In this document: in pieces, positions 30,651 through 40,647 of the stretch
Position numbering within the stretch: position 1 is the stretch's first letter
Layout: every line of letters begins with the position of its first letter
From: Schizochytrium sp. CCTCC M209059
Taxonomy: Eukaryota; Sar; Bigyra; Thraustochytrida; Thraustochytriidae
Assembly (NCBI GenBank): GCA_000818945.1
Contig: KN805393.1
Location: forward strand, 404,332-468,331
Length of the DNA: 64,000 bases
Direction: 5' to 3'
Made by a program: the position numbers and the translations under genes
Notes under the pieces: model-generated
The model's input: the letters and a program-made list of their open reading frames with translations, nothing else
Databases searched by the model: none
Told to the model about the DNA's origin: nothing

Positions 30651-32648
30651 ATGGAGCAATGGGCACGGTGGCCCCTCCTGCAAGAGCACCGTGCCGCGGT
30701 CTTGCGGCGCGAGGCGCTCGCCGGCGAAGGGGATGGCGTGGGGACGAGCGCGCGGGCCGTCGACCCGCACAAGATTGCCCAGCATGCGTGGGAAACAAGC
30801 AGTTTCCATGAAGCAAAGCCAGCCGAAGCGCCAGCTCCAATGAGATTAAAACCCACCACGACGATGTCGAACCAGAAATCGAGGCAACAGCAACTCGAGG
30901 CGTCACGACCTGTCAAGACAGGTCGCATGAAAATGCGCGCTCTCGAGTTTCTCCGGTACATACCCATGGATGGCGAAGCCGAAATCCTCGCATCAGCTGG
31001 CAATACGGCAGACCCTGCAGCCGGCGAGGCGGGAACCTCGCGTGGCCTAACATCAATGGCAAACCCTGCAACGACGAATATGGCAAAAGCTTTGACAGCA
31101 GTAGACAATTCTGGTGCCTCTCCGGACGATGCTGCGGCTCTTGCTCTTTCAGGTCCAAAGGTTGGCGAGAATGAACAGGCCATTATCGATGGCACATCAA
31201 CTTCCAAGGATAAAAAGTCTGGTGCCGCCCCGGGGGCCGGAGCTTCGCTGCAAGAAACAGATCAAGCCGCTGCGATTCTCGCCAACGCTCTCGGAGGCGG
31301 GACCACGATCGAGGCTGGACCAGATGCCGCAGCGGGCGGCAATGCCTCGCTGCAGACGGCAGAGACGCAAGCCAATGCAGCCGGTGCAGATGAAACAACG
31401 ACCAATGCGGCCGCGCCCATGGGTATCTACGTTCGGGGGCCTGCTGACTTTACCTATGCGTCTGAACGCGAGTGGTCGAAGCGGGGAGGTCATCGGCGCT
31501 CGCGCGAGGCGCGAGAAAAGGCTTTGATTCACGCGGGAATCCATGACGATGCGCGCCTTTTCCTATCGTGGGACAAGGGGTATCCTGGGATGGTTCTCTC
31601 TGTAATTAAATACAGTGAGACGGCGGAATCGCGTCGTGGCAAGATGACGCGCCTCGGTGCCGTCATGATGGACGTACCACGAAGACGCCAAGAGGTGCCC
31701 AAAATTTTGTCCGATGCCTCATGGCTCCAACGCGAAGGTACGTCGTACGCGAGGTATTTCAACAAAGAGTGGGCCGAGGTTAGTGGCGATCGGGTAGATC
31801 CTGTTAGGGCTGCGCGTGAAGAGGCTTGGGATCGCGAGTATCATCCCATGGCGCTCGACGATCCGCACATGAGACTTGGCAAGCATCGCATTGTGCAGGG
31901 ACTCGATGGTTACTATTTGAGCGTGCTCCCCTACACAAAGAAGAAGGTGCTCAAGCAAGAACTAAATGAGGTCTTTCGCGAGAAGCATCCCGAGTTGCCT
32001 GCAGAGTTGACGTTGAGCAAGATTCGCAATTTGAAACGCGAAGTCTTGGAGCATGCGCGTACGCTCAACCTTGAACTCTCTACCGCGGCGCTTGCCATTG
32101 TGTATTTCGAAAAGCTCGTCTTTAAAGGTGTCGTCGATAAGCGCAATCGCAAACTGGTCATGTCGGTTTGCTTGCTGCTCGCGTACAAGCTCAATGAGCC
32201 AAAGCTGCCTGAGACGGCAACAGTCGCGGATCTGCTCGAGGACATTGAGCGCGTCCAGGCGCTTGCACCCCGGCAAGTGCTTGAGGCCGAGTTCAACGTC
32301 TTTGGACACTTGCTCTTTCATCTCAATGCAAGCAAAGAGCATGTTCTCACACACTTTTCACGTCTCTTGAAAACGATCGAGACGACGCCCACAGAGTATC
32401 TGGGCGAGGACTTGGCACAGTTTTACTTTCCCAAACTTGGCGATGATGACGTAAGCGACGATGAATCCGTCTCACACGCACCGCCACCACCACCTACGGA
32501 AGCTTCTCGTGCGGACCAGCTTCCTGGCATTCTTGTGCCGCTTCCCGTCCCAGTGCCCAAGCCGCAGCGTCACACAGCGCCAGTCCGAGCGCGTAAGGCG
32601 GCCAAGGCTTTGGTGAATCGCTTTGGAATGCCGTATTCTAATAAATGA
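30651..32648 (+). CDS. CABLES-like cyclin-fold protein
   Basis: 665 residues from the ATG at 30651; the frame is open further back without an ATG. Residues ~20-330 are low-complexity Ala/Thr/Gly-rich. The C-terminal third carries the CABLES (CDK5 and ABL1 enzyme substrate) cyclin-like region: LTLSKIRNLKREVLEHA, then ALAIVYFEKLVFKGVVDKRN, RKLVMSVCLLLAYKLNE and LEAEFNVFGHLLFHL, in the same order as human CABLES1/2. Animal CABLES proteins link cyclin-dependent kinases to Wee1/Abl-type tyrosine kinases; what the protist protein binds is unknown. A start in an additional upstream exon cannot be excluded, since several AG sites lie before 30651. Confidence 0.8.
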   Translation: MEQWARWPLLQEHRAAVLRREALAGEGDGVGTSARAVDPHKIAQHAWETSSFHEAKPAEAPAPMRLKPTTTMSNQKSRQQQLEASRPVKTGRMKMRALEFLRYIPMDGEAEILASAGNTADPAAGEAGTSRGLTSMANPATTNMAKALTAVDNSGASPDDAAALALSGPKVGENEQAIIDGTSTSKDKKSGAAPGAGASLQETDQAAAILANALGGGTTIEAGPDAAAGGNASLQTAETQANAAGADETTTNAAAPMGIYVRGPADFTYASEREWSKRGGHRRSREAREKALIHAGIHDDARLFLSWDKGYPGMVLSVIKYSETAESRRGKMTRLGAVMMDVPRRRQEVPKILSDASWLQREGTSYARYFNKEWAEVSGDRVDPVRAAREEAWDREYHPMALDDPHMRLGKHRIVQGLDGYYLSVLPYTKKKVLKQELNEVFREKHPELPAELTLSKIRNLKREVLEHARTLNLELSTAALAIVYFEKLVFKGVVDKRNRKLVMSVCLLLAYKLNEPKLPETATVADLLEDIERVQALAPRQVLEAEFNVFGHLLFHLNASKEHVLTHFSRLLKTIETTPTEYLGEDLAQFYFPKLGDDDVSDDESVSHAPPPPPTEASRADQLPGILVPLPVPVPKPQRHTAPVRARKAAKALVNRFGMPYSNK

Positions 32649-33237
32649 ATCAATGACATGTAATCATAGGACTCCTTTGTGTTCTTGTCGTGATTTCTAA
32701 AAAAGAAGAAGAGGAAGGAGGAGGAGGAATTGTCTACCATGCATCATGATTTCGTCCTCGTCACGTTTCTCCTTGTTTTATACAAGACATGCAGACGCTG
32801 CGACGTGACACTTTGCATGCTCGCTCGTTTCGGCCCTTGCGACGCGCTATTCAGGACTTGAGTGAGTTGCTACGCATCTTCGTAATGTATAGCCGGCCAA
32901 GTCTCTTTGCTTTTTCGATCATAACAAAAAGACAGTCAGTCCTTGATCGCGCCGCACAGCACGCGAACGCGAACGCGAGCGGACCATTCGCTTGGGAAAG
33001 AATCGCGGGCACGGCATAGGTGCGGCTCACGGGCGCGGAGCACGAGGAGGCCGCTGACGCGCGCGTCTAAGGAGGAAGGAAACAGACTCACTGTCGCGGT
33101 AAAAAAGGGATTGCCGACACTTCAAGTACTTGCATCAAATCAAACACGGCCATTGTGACCAGGCCAACCAAGCCATACCAGACCACCAAGAGACGAGCAA
33201 GCGCACGGCCGCTCTCGAGAACTCAAGAGAGATCATA
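32649..33237. other. Intergenic region
   Basis: A GAAGAAGAGGAAGGAGGAGG purine-rich patch (32705-32727), otherwise unremarkable. The next frame is open back to a TTG at 33130, but the first ATG is at 33238. Confidence 0.4.
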
Positions 33238-34800
33238 ATGGCGGCGGCACAGAGCGGAGGCGGCATGATGCAAATGCTCTCGAAAATGTCTGGACGCGTT
33301 CTGAACGAGCTGACAGCCGGTGAGGACGACCTGCTTGCCAACTTTTCGGGTAAAAGAGTGCGTAGCATCTGCCCTGTATCGGAGGATGGCCGCCTCGTGG
33401 TAACGGGCTTTCTTGGCGACGACCCTGCCGTCAAGATACCCAACACAGCCAAAGCTCTCGCACGCGTGCGACTTGCTGATCTTCACGCCCAGATTGCTCG
33501 CAGACACGGACCCGGGACCTCAATGACAATTTGGAATCTTTCCGGGGAGAGGTATGAGTATGGAGACGCCGAGGTCATTGAGCATAACTTTGGAATTCAT
33601 CCAGCCCCTCCGCTTGTCACGCTGCAGCGTTTGGTGCGCGAGATCACGTCATGTTTGCGTGATGACGCGCGGCAAATTGCCATCATTCACGATCTCAGTG
33701 GTCGCCGCAGCGCGGTCGTCGCTGCATGCTGCTTGCTCGCCTTGGAGGAAGACCTCAGTGCACAAGAAGCGCTGGCCAAAATTGGGAATGCCCTGGGTGG
33801 GCCTGGTCAGGCCCTCGTCCCATCGCAGATCCGCTACATTGAGTATTTTTCGCAGCTCTCTGTAGACAACAAAGAATGCACACTTGGCTCCCCGCAACGT
33901 CTCGAACGCATCATTGTGAACGGGATCCCTGATTACGTCAACGCGTCCGGAAGCGGGCCGCAGGTTCCTGTCAAATGTCGTCCATTTGCCAAAGTCATTC
34001 TTGGCACCGAAACAGTCGCGGGAACTCGCCCTGGACCCATCTTCACTCCCGAGGACCTTTGCTTCTCCTTAGTGCCTTCGGTGCCTGGAAAGAAATCCAG
34101 TGCGCCCGCTGGCGTTGTTGTCCGAGGCGACGTCCTCGTTCGCGTCTATCACGCGGATGAGCAGACGCAGCGCACAACACCCATGTTTGCCTTAGCCTTT
34201 CACACAGGATTTGTCCAAAACGGCGTCTTGCGCGCGCAAGCTGCGGAGATTGATGGCGCAAAGGATAATGGGCGTTTCCCGCCATCCTTTTTTGTGGATC
34301 TCATTTTCACGCCGCTTCCTCATCTCGCCGAAGATGGTCTCGAGGGGGATGTGAATGCTACGTGCAGTTTCGAGAACAAGTCACTTGCGGCCAATCGCCG
34401 CCGCCAACGCGACAAGGATCGTGCAGATATTCGCATCGACGACGATGCTGATGAGGTGGCCGGTGTTCAGCGATCAAATGGCCATGATGATAATGATGCT
34501 CTGGTCAAAGAGCTTCGCAAATATAATACATTGGACTTAACCAGCGCGCTATCGCAAACACGCGAGACAAGCCAGCCAGCCAGCTCTAACGCTGTCACTG
34601 ATGCAACAGAGAGCCTCGAGGAGATTGAAAAGCTCGTAGACGACCTTGACCTTGATGCCCTCGACATGGACGATGAGGACGGAATTGGCCAGGTGAAAGG
34701 GACGAACGAAGAGATGCAAGACGCCGTAGATGACGACATTGAGGACTTTGACGTGGATGCTTTTGCATCATCGCTGGACCTTGACCTGAACGAGGATTGA
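33238..34800 (+). CDS. Auxilin/GAK-type PTEN-C2 protein, predicted inactive phosphatase
   Basis: 520 residues from the ATG at 33238. Residues ~40-205 are a PTEN-type dual-specificity phosphatase fold and ~205-345 a C2 domain. The details match auxilin and GAK more than PTEN: TIWNLSGERYEYG, VPSQIRYIEYFSQL, GDVLVRVYHADE, FALAFHTGFVQNG. The signature loop reads HDLSGRRS (residues ~151-158), so the catalytic Cys of HCxxGxxR is Asp and the enzyme should be dead. Auxilin-family proteins bind membranes through this module and uncoat clathrin vesicles through a J domain. Here the C-terminal 150 residues are acidic and disordered, with no kinase and no J domain (no HPD). Confidence 0.85.
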   Translation: MAAAQSGGGMMQMLSKMSGRVLNELTAGEDDLLANFSGKRVRSICPVSEDGRLVVTGFLGDDPAVKIPNTAKALARVRLADLHAQIARRHGPGTSMTIWNLSGERYEYGDAEVIEHNFGIHPAPPLVTLQRLVREITSCLRDDARQIAIIHDLSGRRSAVVAACCLLALEEDLSAQEALAKIGNALGGPGQALVPSQIRYIEYFSQLSVDNKECTLGSPQRLERIIVNGIPDYVNASGSGPQVPVKCRPFAKVILGTETVAGTRPGPIFTPEDLCFSLVPSVPGKKSSAPAGVVVRGDVLVRVYHADEQTQRTTPMFALAFHTGFVQNGVLRAQAAEIDGAKDNGRFPPSFFVDLIFTPLPHLAEDGLEGDVNATCSFENKSLAANRRRQRDKDRADIRIDDDADEVAGVQRSNGHDDNDALVKELRKYNTLDLTSALSQTRETSQPASSNAVTDATESLEEIEKLVDDLDLDALDMDDEDGIGQVKGTNEEMQDAVDDDIEDFDVDAFASSLDLDLNED

Positions 34801-34967
34801 CTGCAAGTTGCTCAGGAGACGGCACAGAGTCGTTTGGATTGTATAATTAATCTCGCGAGATGCAGCCAATTCTCTGAGCTCCTCGTCAGATGGCCCAAAG
34901 CCGATTGATTGTTTGAGGGAGTCTCTCACTGGATGACACGAAGCCAATTGCATGAGCGAGTCTTTCG

Positions 34968-36215
34968 CTAGATGGCACGAAGAACAAAGGCTGCAGCTTC
35001 TTCGGCGTCCTTGGTTCTGTGCTGTCGGCCTGGACGACCTAGGTCTTCTACCGCTGGGACAACATGCCCTTTGTCACGCAAATGCTCTTGAAAGCGCCAT
35101 AACTTGTTGCCTGGTTTCATACCATCAACACCGTCACGCAAAACATAAACGGGCATGCCCGTCGAGCAGGCATCAGACGCGATGGACACCGAATCGCCCG
35201 TGACGACAAAGGCGTCTCCACGCGCGAGAGCTGCTCTGTACGGATTAAAAGTCTGCATCGTGAGTGGATCGCGCGACTGGGGCTGCGTCGGATCCAGGTA
35301 CGGTGCCCAGACTCGCACAGGCAGCTCGCTACTCTCTGTCAGGGCGTGCAGCAGAGGCACCATATCTGGTGGCGTGCGACGCGAACAGACAATGAGTGCT
35401 AATTCGAAGTTCCCTTCCAAAGCAAGAAAGATATCATGCAAGTCGTCCAAGACAGTCTCTTGTTCCATTGCCTTGCGAGCCGTAGAGCCTCCTAAAAGGA
35501 CCACGAGACGTCGCGGCGACTGTCGGGCGTCCGTGCCCGCAAGAAAGCTTGCCTCTTCTGGGGTTTCGTGAGCGCGTTGCTCTGCAAGAGTTTCTGGAGA
35601 AACCCACGTGAGCGCGCCTGAGGTGCAAAAGATGTTGCTGCCCTGCACGCCATCGTGTTGAGGCGTAATGACGGCGTCAAAGTATCGATTACGCAGGAAG
35701 GAACCGAAGCGAGGGTTGAGGATTTGCACATTAACAACGGGGCCATAGCCGGGCGTCGAGGCAAGGGCGCGCTTGATGCCGATGCTCAGCGCCGCGGTCC
35801 GTCTTCCGCACGCAATGATCGTGTCGACGTGCGCCTCCCGAGCGGCGTTAAGCGCGCGCTGTGCCGCCTCATGCGACGCGACGCCCAGGAATGGTCGCCA
35901 CGTCAACTCGCTCGCCACCGCCACCGCCCAAGCGGGTGCCATTGCGCTCAGTTTGCTCAGCGACACATGTGCCTCCACTGCTTCCGCTGCCGAGGCTGCT
36001 GCCGTGGGCGATGCCGGCTTGCTGAAGAGGCTTGCGCTACGTAGCGCCGCGCCCAATGCGCGGCACTGAGCCAAACTCGAGAGCGTCCCATCGTGGAGCA
36101 GGAGCAATTGACGCATCTTTTGCAATTTGCGCCATCTTGACCAAAAGTCTTCTTTCATTATACCAGTACAAATAGGCGACTGGCGCGGCCCGCACCCCGA
36201 CGTCAAGCGGAGCAT
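34968..36215 (-). CDS. ELM1: ELM1-family protein (mitochondrial fission / glycosyltransferase-like fold)
   Basis: About 415 residues. The family is recognised by IIACGRRTAALSIGIKRAL, VVNVQILNPRFGSFLRNRYF followed by DAVITPQHD, the P-loop-like VVLLGGSTARK, and late FVVTGDSVSIASDACSTGMP with VYVLRDG. Plant ELM1 recruits dynamin DRP3 to mitochondria; bacterial relatives are uncharacterised GT-like proteins. The start is uncertain: in-frame ATGs lie at 36215, 36158 and 36119. The first adds a basic, Ser/Arg-containing N-terminus compatible with mitochondrial targeting; the last starts directly at the conserved MRQLLLLHDG. An extension from GTG 36266 is not accepted. Convergent with the preceding gene. 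Confidence 0.8.
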   Translation of the reverse strand: MLRLTSGCGPRQSPICTGIMKEDFWSRWRKLQKMRQLLLLHDGTLSSLAQCRALGAALRSASLFSKPASPTAAASAAEAVEAHVSLSKLSAMAPAWAVAVASELTWRPFLGVASHEAAQRALNAAREAHVDTIIACGRRTAALSIGIKRALASTPGYGPVVNVQILNPRFGSFLRNRYFDAVITPQHDGVQGSNIFCTSGALTWVSPETLAEQRAHETPEEASFLAGTDARQSPRRLVVLLGGSTARKAMEQETVLDDLHDIFLALEGNFELALIVCSRRTPPDMVPLLHALTESSELPVRVWAPYLDPTQPQSRDPLTMQTFNPYRAALARGDAFVVTGDSVSIASDACSTGMPVYVLRDGVDGMKPGNKLWRFQEHLRDKGHVVPAVEDLGRPGRQHRTKDAEEAAAFVLRAI

Positions 36216-36469
36216 GCCTCTCGAGATGACATTGCAGACAATGTGCGCACGCGATTCCAGTAACACCTCCTAGAGTAAACAAAATGACAAGATCAAGTCA
36301 GTATTTAATCGGGCAGTTCGTAGCGCACAAGTACCGAAGTTCAACCACTTTTTGCGCTTGAATAAGTTAACGTGTTTGGCCTGCTTGGGGGGGGCTGATA
36401 GAGAGGACATAAAAAACGATATCAAGGGTACAGCGAAACAATTTTTCCTGAGGCGGCATTAACATTTGC

Positions 36470-37219
36470 GGTGCTTGGCATCAACAATGGCAAGAGAAAA
36501 CTCACACAGTCGCAAAACTTTGGTAGACATAATTTTCTACCTGACCACCGCCGGTTACTAGGCTTCTTCGCTGCGCATGAGGCCTTTGCACCTCGGAGAC
36601 GTCGACTTGAAGCCGCAATTCGGCGTGTCAGGCGGCTACGGAGCCGCCTTCACACCCGGGCGCAGAACATGAGGAAGGTTTTGCGAGTCAACGAGACGAG
36701 CGCTTGGGACTAGGCTCTGCGTCTGGTGGACGATGACTCGGGACCGACACCTACAAGACTGATGACGTGATTGACGTTCCGAAACCAGCCTTGATAAATG
36801 TGATCTTTGGAGTCTTTCTTACAGCGGGGCGCCGCTGTCTTTAATGACGATCCATCCAAAGCTGAACCCGCGTCCCTTGTCAGGGCGAGCTGGAGAAGTC
36901 CTGCATGATGCTCTGCCGATCTCGGCGACCTAAGTGGAACTGTGAAAGAGGCTACAGTCCCCAGCGCTGAGTGTTTACTGGACTATCTTCGCAGAGCAGA
37001 GAATCTACCGAGGTTCTCCGCCCGCTTCACGATGCGGATACAGAAAAATGGCACGTTTATTCGTCCTCACTGCCTTTGGGATATTCTTCCCGTCCATTTA
37101 TGGCAGCACGAGTATGCGCGTCTCCATCGTGGATATCTACAACGCAGGATTCATGCGCGAAGCTGCCAACGTTGGTGCCCTGGCGGACTCCCATAAGCTC
37201 TTGGTCGTTTGTCGACTTT
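36470..37219 (+). pseudogene. Possible gene relic between ELM1 and polycystin-2
   Basis: Protein-like pieces occur in different plus-strand frames with stops between them: from ATG 36577 a segment with LGDVDLKPQFGVSGGYGAAF; at ~36735-36830 a segment with TDDVIDVPKPALINVIFGVF; and from ATG 37048 a hydrophobic, signal-like MARLFVLTAFGIFFPSIYG followed by MRVSIVDIYNAGF. The last runs into the antisense end of the polycystin gene. The pieces could be exons of a real gene or remnants of a membrane protein. No family recognised; weakly supported. The bases 36216-36470 hold nothing notable. Confidence 0.25.
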
Positions 37220-40219
37220 TTATGATCGTGGTGGGCCGTCCACGATGATCGCATGCACCGCTGTCGCCCAGTCAAATGGTCCACGAATAAAAGTACGAGG
37301 AGGCAACAAGGCTGCCGTGGCAAAGCTCTGAATATGAACGAGCGTGAGGAGAATGTTGGCAAAGTACACAACGAGTAGACCAAATCCCATGGTGATAAAA
37401 AGAGACCACCCAAGCTCGTGCTCCGGGACCTCGAGAGCACCGAGCTGAAAACCGAAAAGAAGACGCATCGAAAGAAGCAGACTTGACGCAAAGGAAGTAA
37501 TCTCCGAATTGTATGGCGCGTAGACAACAAATATGGTTGTCGCAAAGGCCAGAAAGAGAGGCAGAAAAATTAATACAAAGTAGTGCAGGACGTCGCGCAA
37601 GGCCAGCGTCCACGATCGGACGAGTATATCACCTGAACGGAAGAGTTCTATGAAACGCACACCCCTGAGCAAGACGCAGACAATCGCTACAGCCAAGAGA
37701 TTCACCTGATGTCGATGAATTGTGCCATGAAATCCCCAGTTTTGAAAAAAAGGCTCGGCGTTGATGTCGAGAAAGTTGACGAGCTCGCCTGCAACCTCGG
37801 CTCTTGCGGTGCCTCGAGCTCCCCAAAATTCGAGCGCAAAAACGCTGGCGATCGAGAGCAGACTCAAGATGTCCAGCGTCGTATATACAGGATGGAAAGC
37901 ACGCCAAGCCCGTGATTGCCAGAATGATTGCAAACAGCACTTGCAACGCGAATTGCTTGCGTTTTGTACGGAAAGAGAAACAGGGTTTGCGAGACGACGA
38001 ATCGCTACAATCACAATCAGGTACGCCACAATGTACAACATCGCACCGACGCCCAGCACGCTCATCCACGCTCTGGCCTTGCCGGTATATGATTCGAGGA
38101 AGAAGGAGGGCGGAACTGTCTCTGGAATGTACACTGGCTCGATAGCGCCCATTTCAGTCTGTTGCAGGAGGAAGATGTGTGCTGTCGCCGATCCGGTGTT
38201 GATGTTGATCGTGTTGAAAATGATTTCCACCATTCGTGTGCCTTCATTGATCCAGTCTACATTTTGCAGCTGCGACACCGTCTTTGTCCAATTTGCGGCA
38301 GCTATCTCTCCCTGGTCAGAATTAAGAACAGCAAGATATCCCGAGCCGTCGTATCGCGAGACAAGATCGAGAGTGTTGATTGGACCGCGCGATGACGCAG
38401 ACCTCCAATCGTTAAGACTCGTAGCGGTACGTGCGTCGACAAAGGTCAATGGATTGCCTGCTTGCGTCGAAATAGCAGTGCCAATCATTTCGCTTTCGTC
38501 CCGAATCGACATCGAGTATGGCGCGTAGCAGTTCGTGTCAAAAACGAATGTACATTCTTGTGGCTGAACGCGCACTTGACGCATGCGCACATGCCCCACG
38601 ACTTGATGATACTGATTCAAGTAGCATTGCTGTTCCTCATTCTCACAGTTGATGCTGTTGTGAACCTGGCTCTCGAGCGTAAAATTAAGCCAGTCGTACG
38701 CACTCTCATAGTCCGAGACCTCTTTCCATGCAACAAGGCGCTCATTGGGATCACGCGCGACTTCCGTGCGCGGAGGTGGTTCATAATTTTCAAAGTATTG
38801 GCGAAATTGGCTCGTTACCTGCTGAAAGTTTGCTACAAACACGTAGCGCTGACAGCCGATACAAATGGCGAACACGAGGAGTACGAGAACGGGAAAGAAT
38901 GCCAAGCAGTCGATTACCAAATGATACGTGCGCTGCTTGCGTGCCAAAGATCCGCCATGTCGCCCAAGTTGAAGAGCATTCGGAATCGAAATGGACGGCC
39001 CATCGAGATCTGCATCGATATCGTCTGTGGCGAAAATATGCTGCACCTCGCGATCAATACTTGCTTCCTCCTTAACGGTCAAACTGGGCCTGTTCTCATT
39101 GCTGCTCATTTGGAATTCGTCACTCTCGTTCAGCGACTCACTTTCCTCTAATGCATCAACATCCCGGAAAAACGAAGAGGGATCTCCCCTCTCAATGTCA
39201 AGGTCTGGATTTCTTTCTTCATTCTCATCTTCGGTGCGTCCAGGCACCGCTTCTTCGCTTTCTCTGATGCCGCTCCTGCCAACAGAGATTTCTGCTGCAG
39301 CGTCACTACTATGCCGCTGAGCGAGAGCGGCCTCGACATGTTGCGAATGAAGTAACGCGCGGACCTCTTCCGCGCGACGGACACGCGAGGCGACGGCACC
39401 TGGATGAAATCTCTCAACATCCTCGAAGCGAACCTCGTCTGTACCATGTATCGATCGCGGCAAAAGCAAAATACGTGCCATTGTCCCGGCATATGCTTGC
39501 ATTGTTGTGCGTACAATCATATCATCGACAAAAAGAGCGCCATCGGCGTCACCCAAGGTAAGTTGTCGCGCAACCGTCGGAGCGAGACTCCAATAACTGA
39601 CGACCGAGACGAAGAGCTCACGGAATGTAGAGTCGGACTTGATCTTGAGACTGCACACCTGTCGATTTGCGTAGACCTCCACCTGGAAGTATCCAGCTTG
39701 ATCACTCCTGTCCGGTTTCGTGACATTCTCCGAATCTGCCGGGTTCGTCATTGCGGCCTTGACAGCAACTGGGAGCAATTGGCGTCGTAGAAAACCAGCC
39801 ATCATGTCCACGGCTTTGCGCTGCATAAAAGCGTCCTTGTCCTGCTGTCGGTTTTCTTGAAGAAGGTCTCGTGGAGGACGTTGACTCGTCGTGGCAACGG
39901 GAAGACGTCGTAAAGAAGCAGCCTTGGCACGCTGCTGCTGTTTCAAAGTGTGTAGCTCGTTCTTACGAAACATCAGCTCGGCCCTGGCGGCCCTGAGCTG
40001 CTCTTGCAGACTCTTGAGCGACTCACGCAGGTCCTCGTCCGCCGTGCTGGCTGGTACGTCGAAGATCTCACCATCTTCGTCTTCACCAGCCTCGCGTCTC
40101 CCTTGCGGCCCCAGCGGCAGAGGCTGGTGCTGCTGGTGCTGCTGGTGCTGCTGGTGCTGCTGGTGCTGCGAGGCGCCCGACAGGCCCAGGTCCGCCTCAA
40201 ACGCCGCGAGATCATCCAT
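37220..40219 (-). CDS. PKD2: Polycystin-2-type TRP cation channel
   Basis: 999 residues from the ATG at 40219. Near residue 20 is a (His-Gln-Gln)n run. Residues ~50-105 form a short coiled coil, ~176-255 a compact beta-rich region with the look of a ubiquitin-like fold (VEVYANRQVCSLKIKSD), then an acidic linker. TM1 lies at ~432-456; the extracellular polycystin (TOP) domain at ~480-705 with VEIIFNTININTGSATAHIF; TM2 ~717-741; TM3 ~778-800; TM4 ~839-861; TM5 ~878-901; the pore helix with SMRLLFGFQLGALE; and TM6 ~938-962. Family members are Ca2+-permeable channels of cilia, ER or plasma membrane. The C-terminus is short, lacking the EF-hand and coiled coil of animal PKD2. Confidence 0.9.
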   Translation of the reverse strand: MDDLAAFEADLGLSGASQHQQHQQHQQHQQHQPLPLGPQGRREAGEDEDGEIFDVPASTADEDLRESLKSLQEQLRAARAELMFRKNELHTLKQQQRAKAASLRRLPVATTSQRPPRDLLQENRQQDKDAFMQRKAVDMMAGFLRRQLLPVAVKAAMTNPADSENVTKPDRSDQAGYFQVEVYANRQVCSLKIKSDSTFRELFVSVVSYWSLAPTVARQLTLGDADGALFVDDMIVRTTMQAYAGTMARILLLPRSIHGTDEVRFEDVERFHPGAVASRVRRAEEVRALLHSQHVEAALAQRHSSDAAAEISVGRSGIRESEEAVPGRTEDENEERNPDLDIERGDPSSFFRDVDALEESESLNESDEFQMSSNENRPSLTVKEEASIDREVQHIFATDDIDADLDGPSISIPNALQLGRHGGSLARKQRTYHLVIDCLAFFPVLVLLVFAICIGCQRYVFVANFQQVTSQFRQYFENYEPPPRTEVARDPNERLVAWKEVSDYESAYDWLNFTLESQVHNSINCENEEQQCYLNQYHQVVGHVRMRQVRVQPQECTFVFDTNCYAPYSMSIRDESEMIGTAISTQAGNPLTFVDARTATSLNDWRSASSRGPINTLDLVSRYDGSGYLAVLNSDQGEIAAANWTKTVSQLQNVDWINEGTRMVEIIFNTININTGSATAHIFLLQQTEMGAIEPVYIPETVPPSFFLESYTGKARAWMSVLGVGAMLYIVAYLIVIVAIRRLANPVSLSVQNASNSRCKCCLQSFWQSRAWRAFHPVYTTLDILSLLSIASVFALEFWGARGTARAEVAGELVNFLDINAEPFFQNWGFHGTIHRHQVNLLAVAIVCVLLRGVRFIELFRSGDILVRSWTLALRDVLHYFVLIFLPLFLAFATTIFVVYAPYNSEITSFASSLLLSMRLLFGFQLGALEVPEHELGWSLFITMGFGLLVVYFANILLTLVHIQSFATAALLPPRTFIRGPFDWATAVHAIIVDGPPRS
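40117..40175 (+). repeat. TGCTGG hexanucleotide repeat coding His-Gln run
   Basis: About nine TGCTGGTGC-type units inside the N-terminal coding part of the polycystin gene, reading His-Gln-Gln on the minus strand. A length-variable coding microsatellite. Confidence 0.85.
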
Positions 40220-40647
40220 ACTTTGCAACGCCAGCGCGCGCGCGCGCGCGCGCGACGAGTCTTTCTTTCTTCCTTGCTCGGAAGCGGCAAAAGTCAACGA
40301 AGAGATCTAGTTTTGGTGGGATTCTAGTAGGCCTAGAACATCGTGGGTGATGCTGCAAAAGATGAGAAAAAGTGTGGATATTTGGCAAGGTGACTGCTGG
40401 GACCGCAAAGCTAAGCTCAGCTGAGCTATTAATTTTGATATCGCAAGTCCGAGCGATGGTAAGGGCCACTTCCTTAAGGGTCAACGCACGCTCTGCGAGG
40501 GAGGATGCGTGTATTTGCGGCGGAAGGCCGACCAACCCGGCGCCGGCGGTGGTTCTGCCCGAGAAAAGCAGATTAGTAAGAATTTTTGCGTTTCAACCTT
40601 TCTGCTAAACTGATTGGTATAGGCCTACCACTAACTAAACATAATGA
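40220..40647. other. Intergenic region, polycystin-2 upstream / Roco gene downstream
   Basis: Contains a CGCGCGCG run (40231-40251) and no gene. The polycystin frame is open back to a TTG at 40297 but has no ATG there. Confidence 0.4.
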
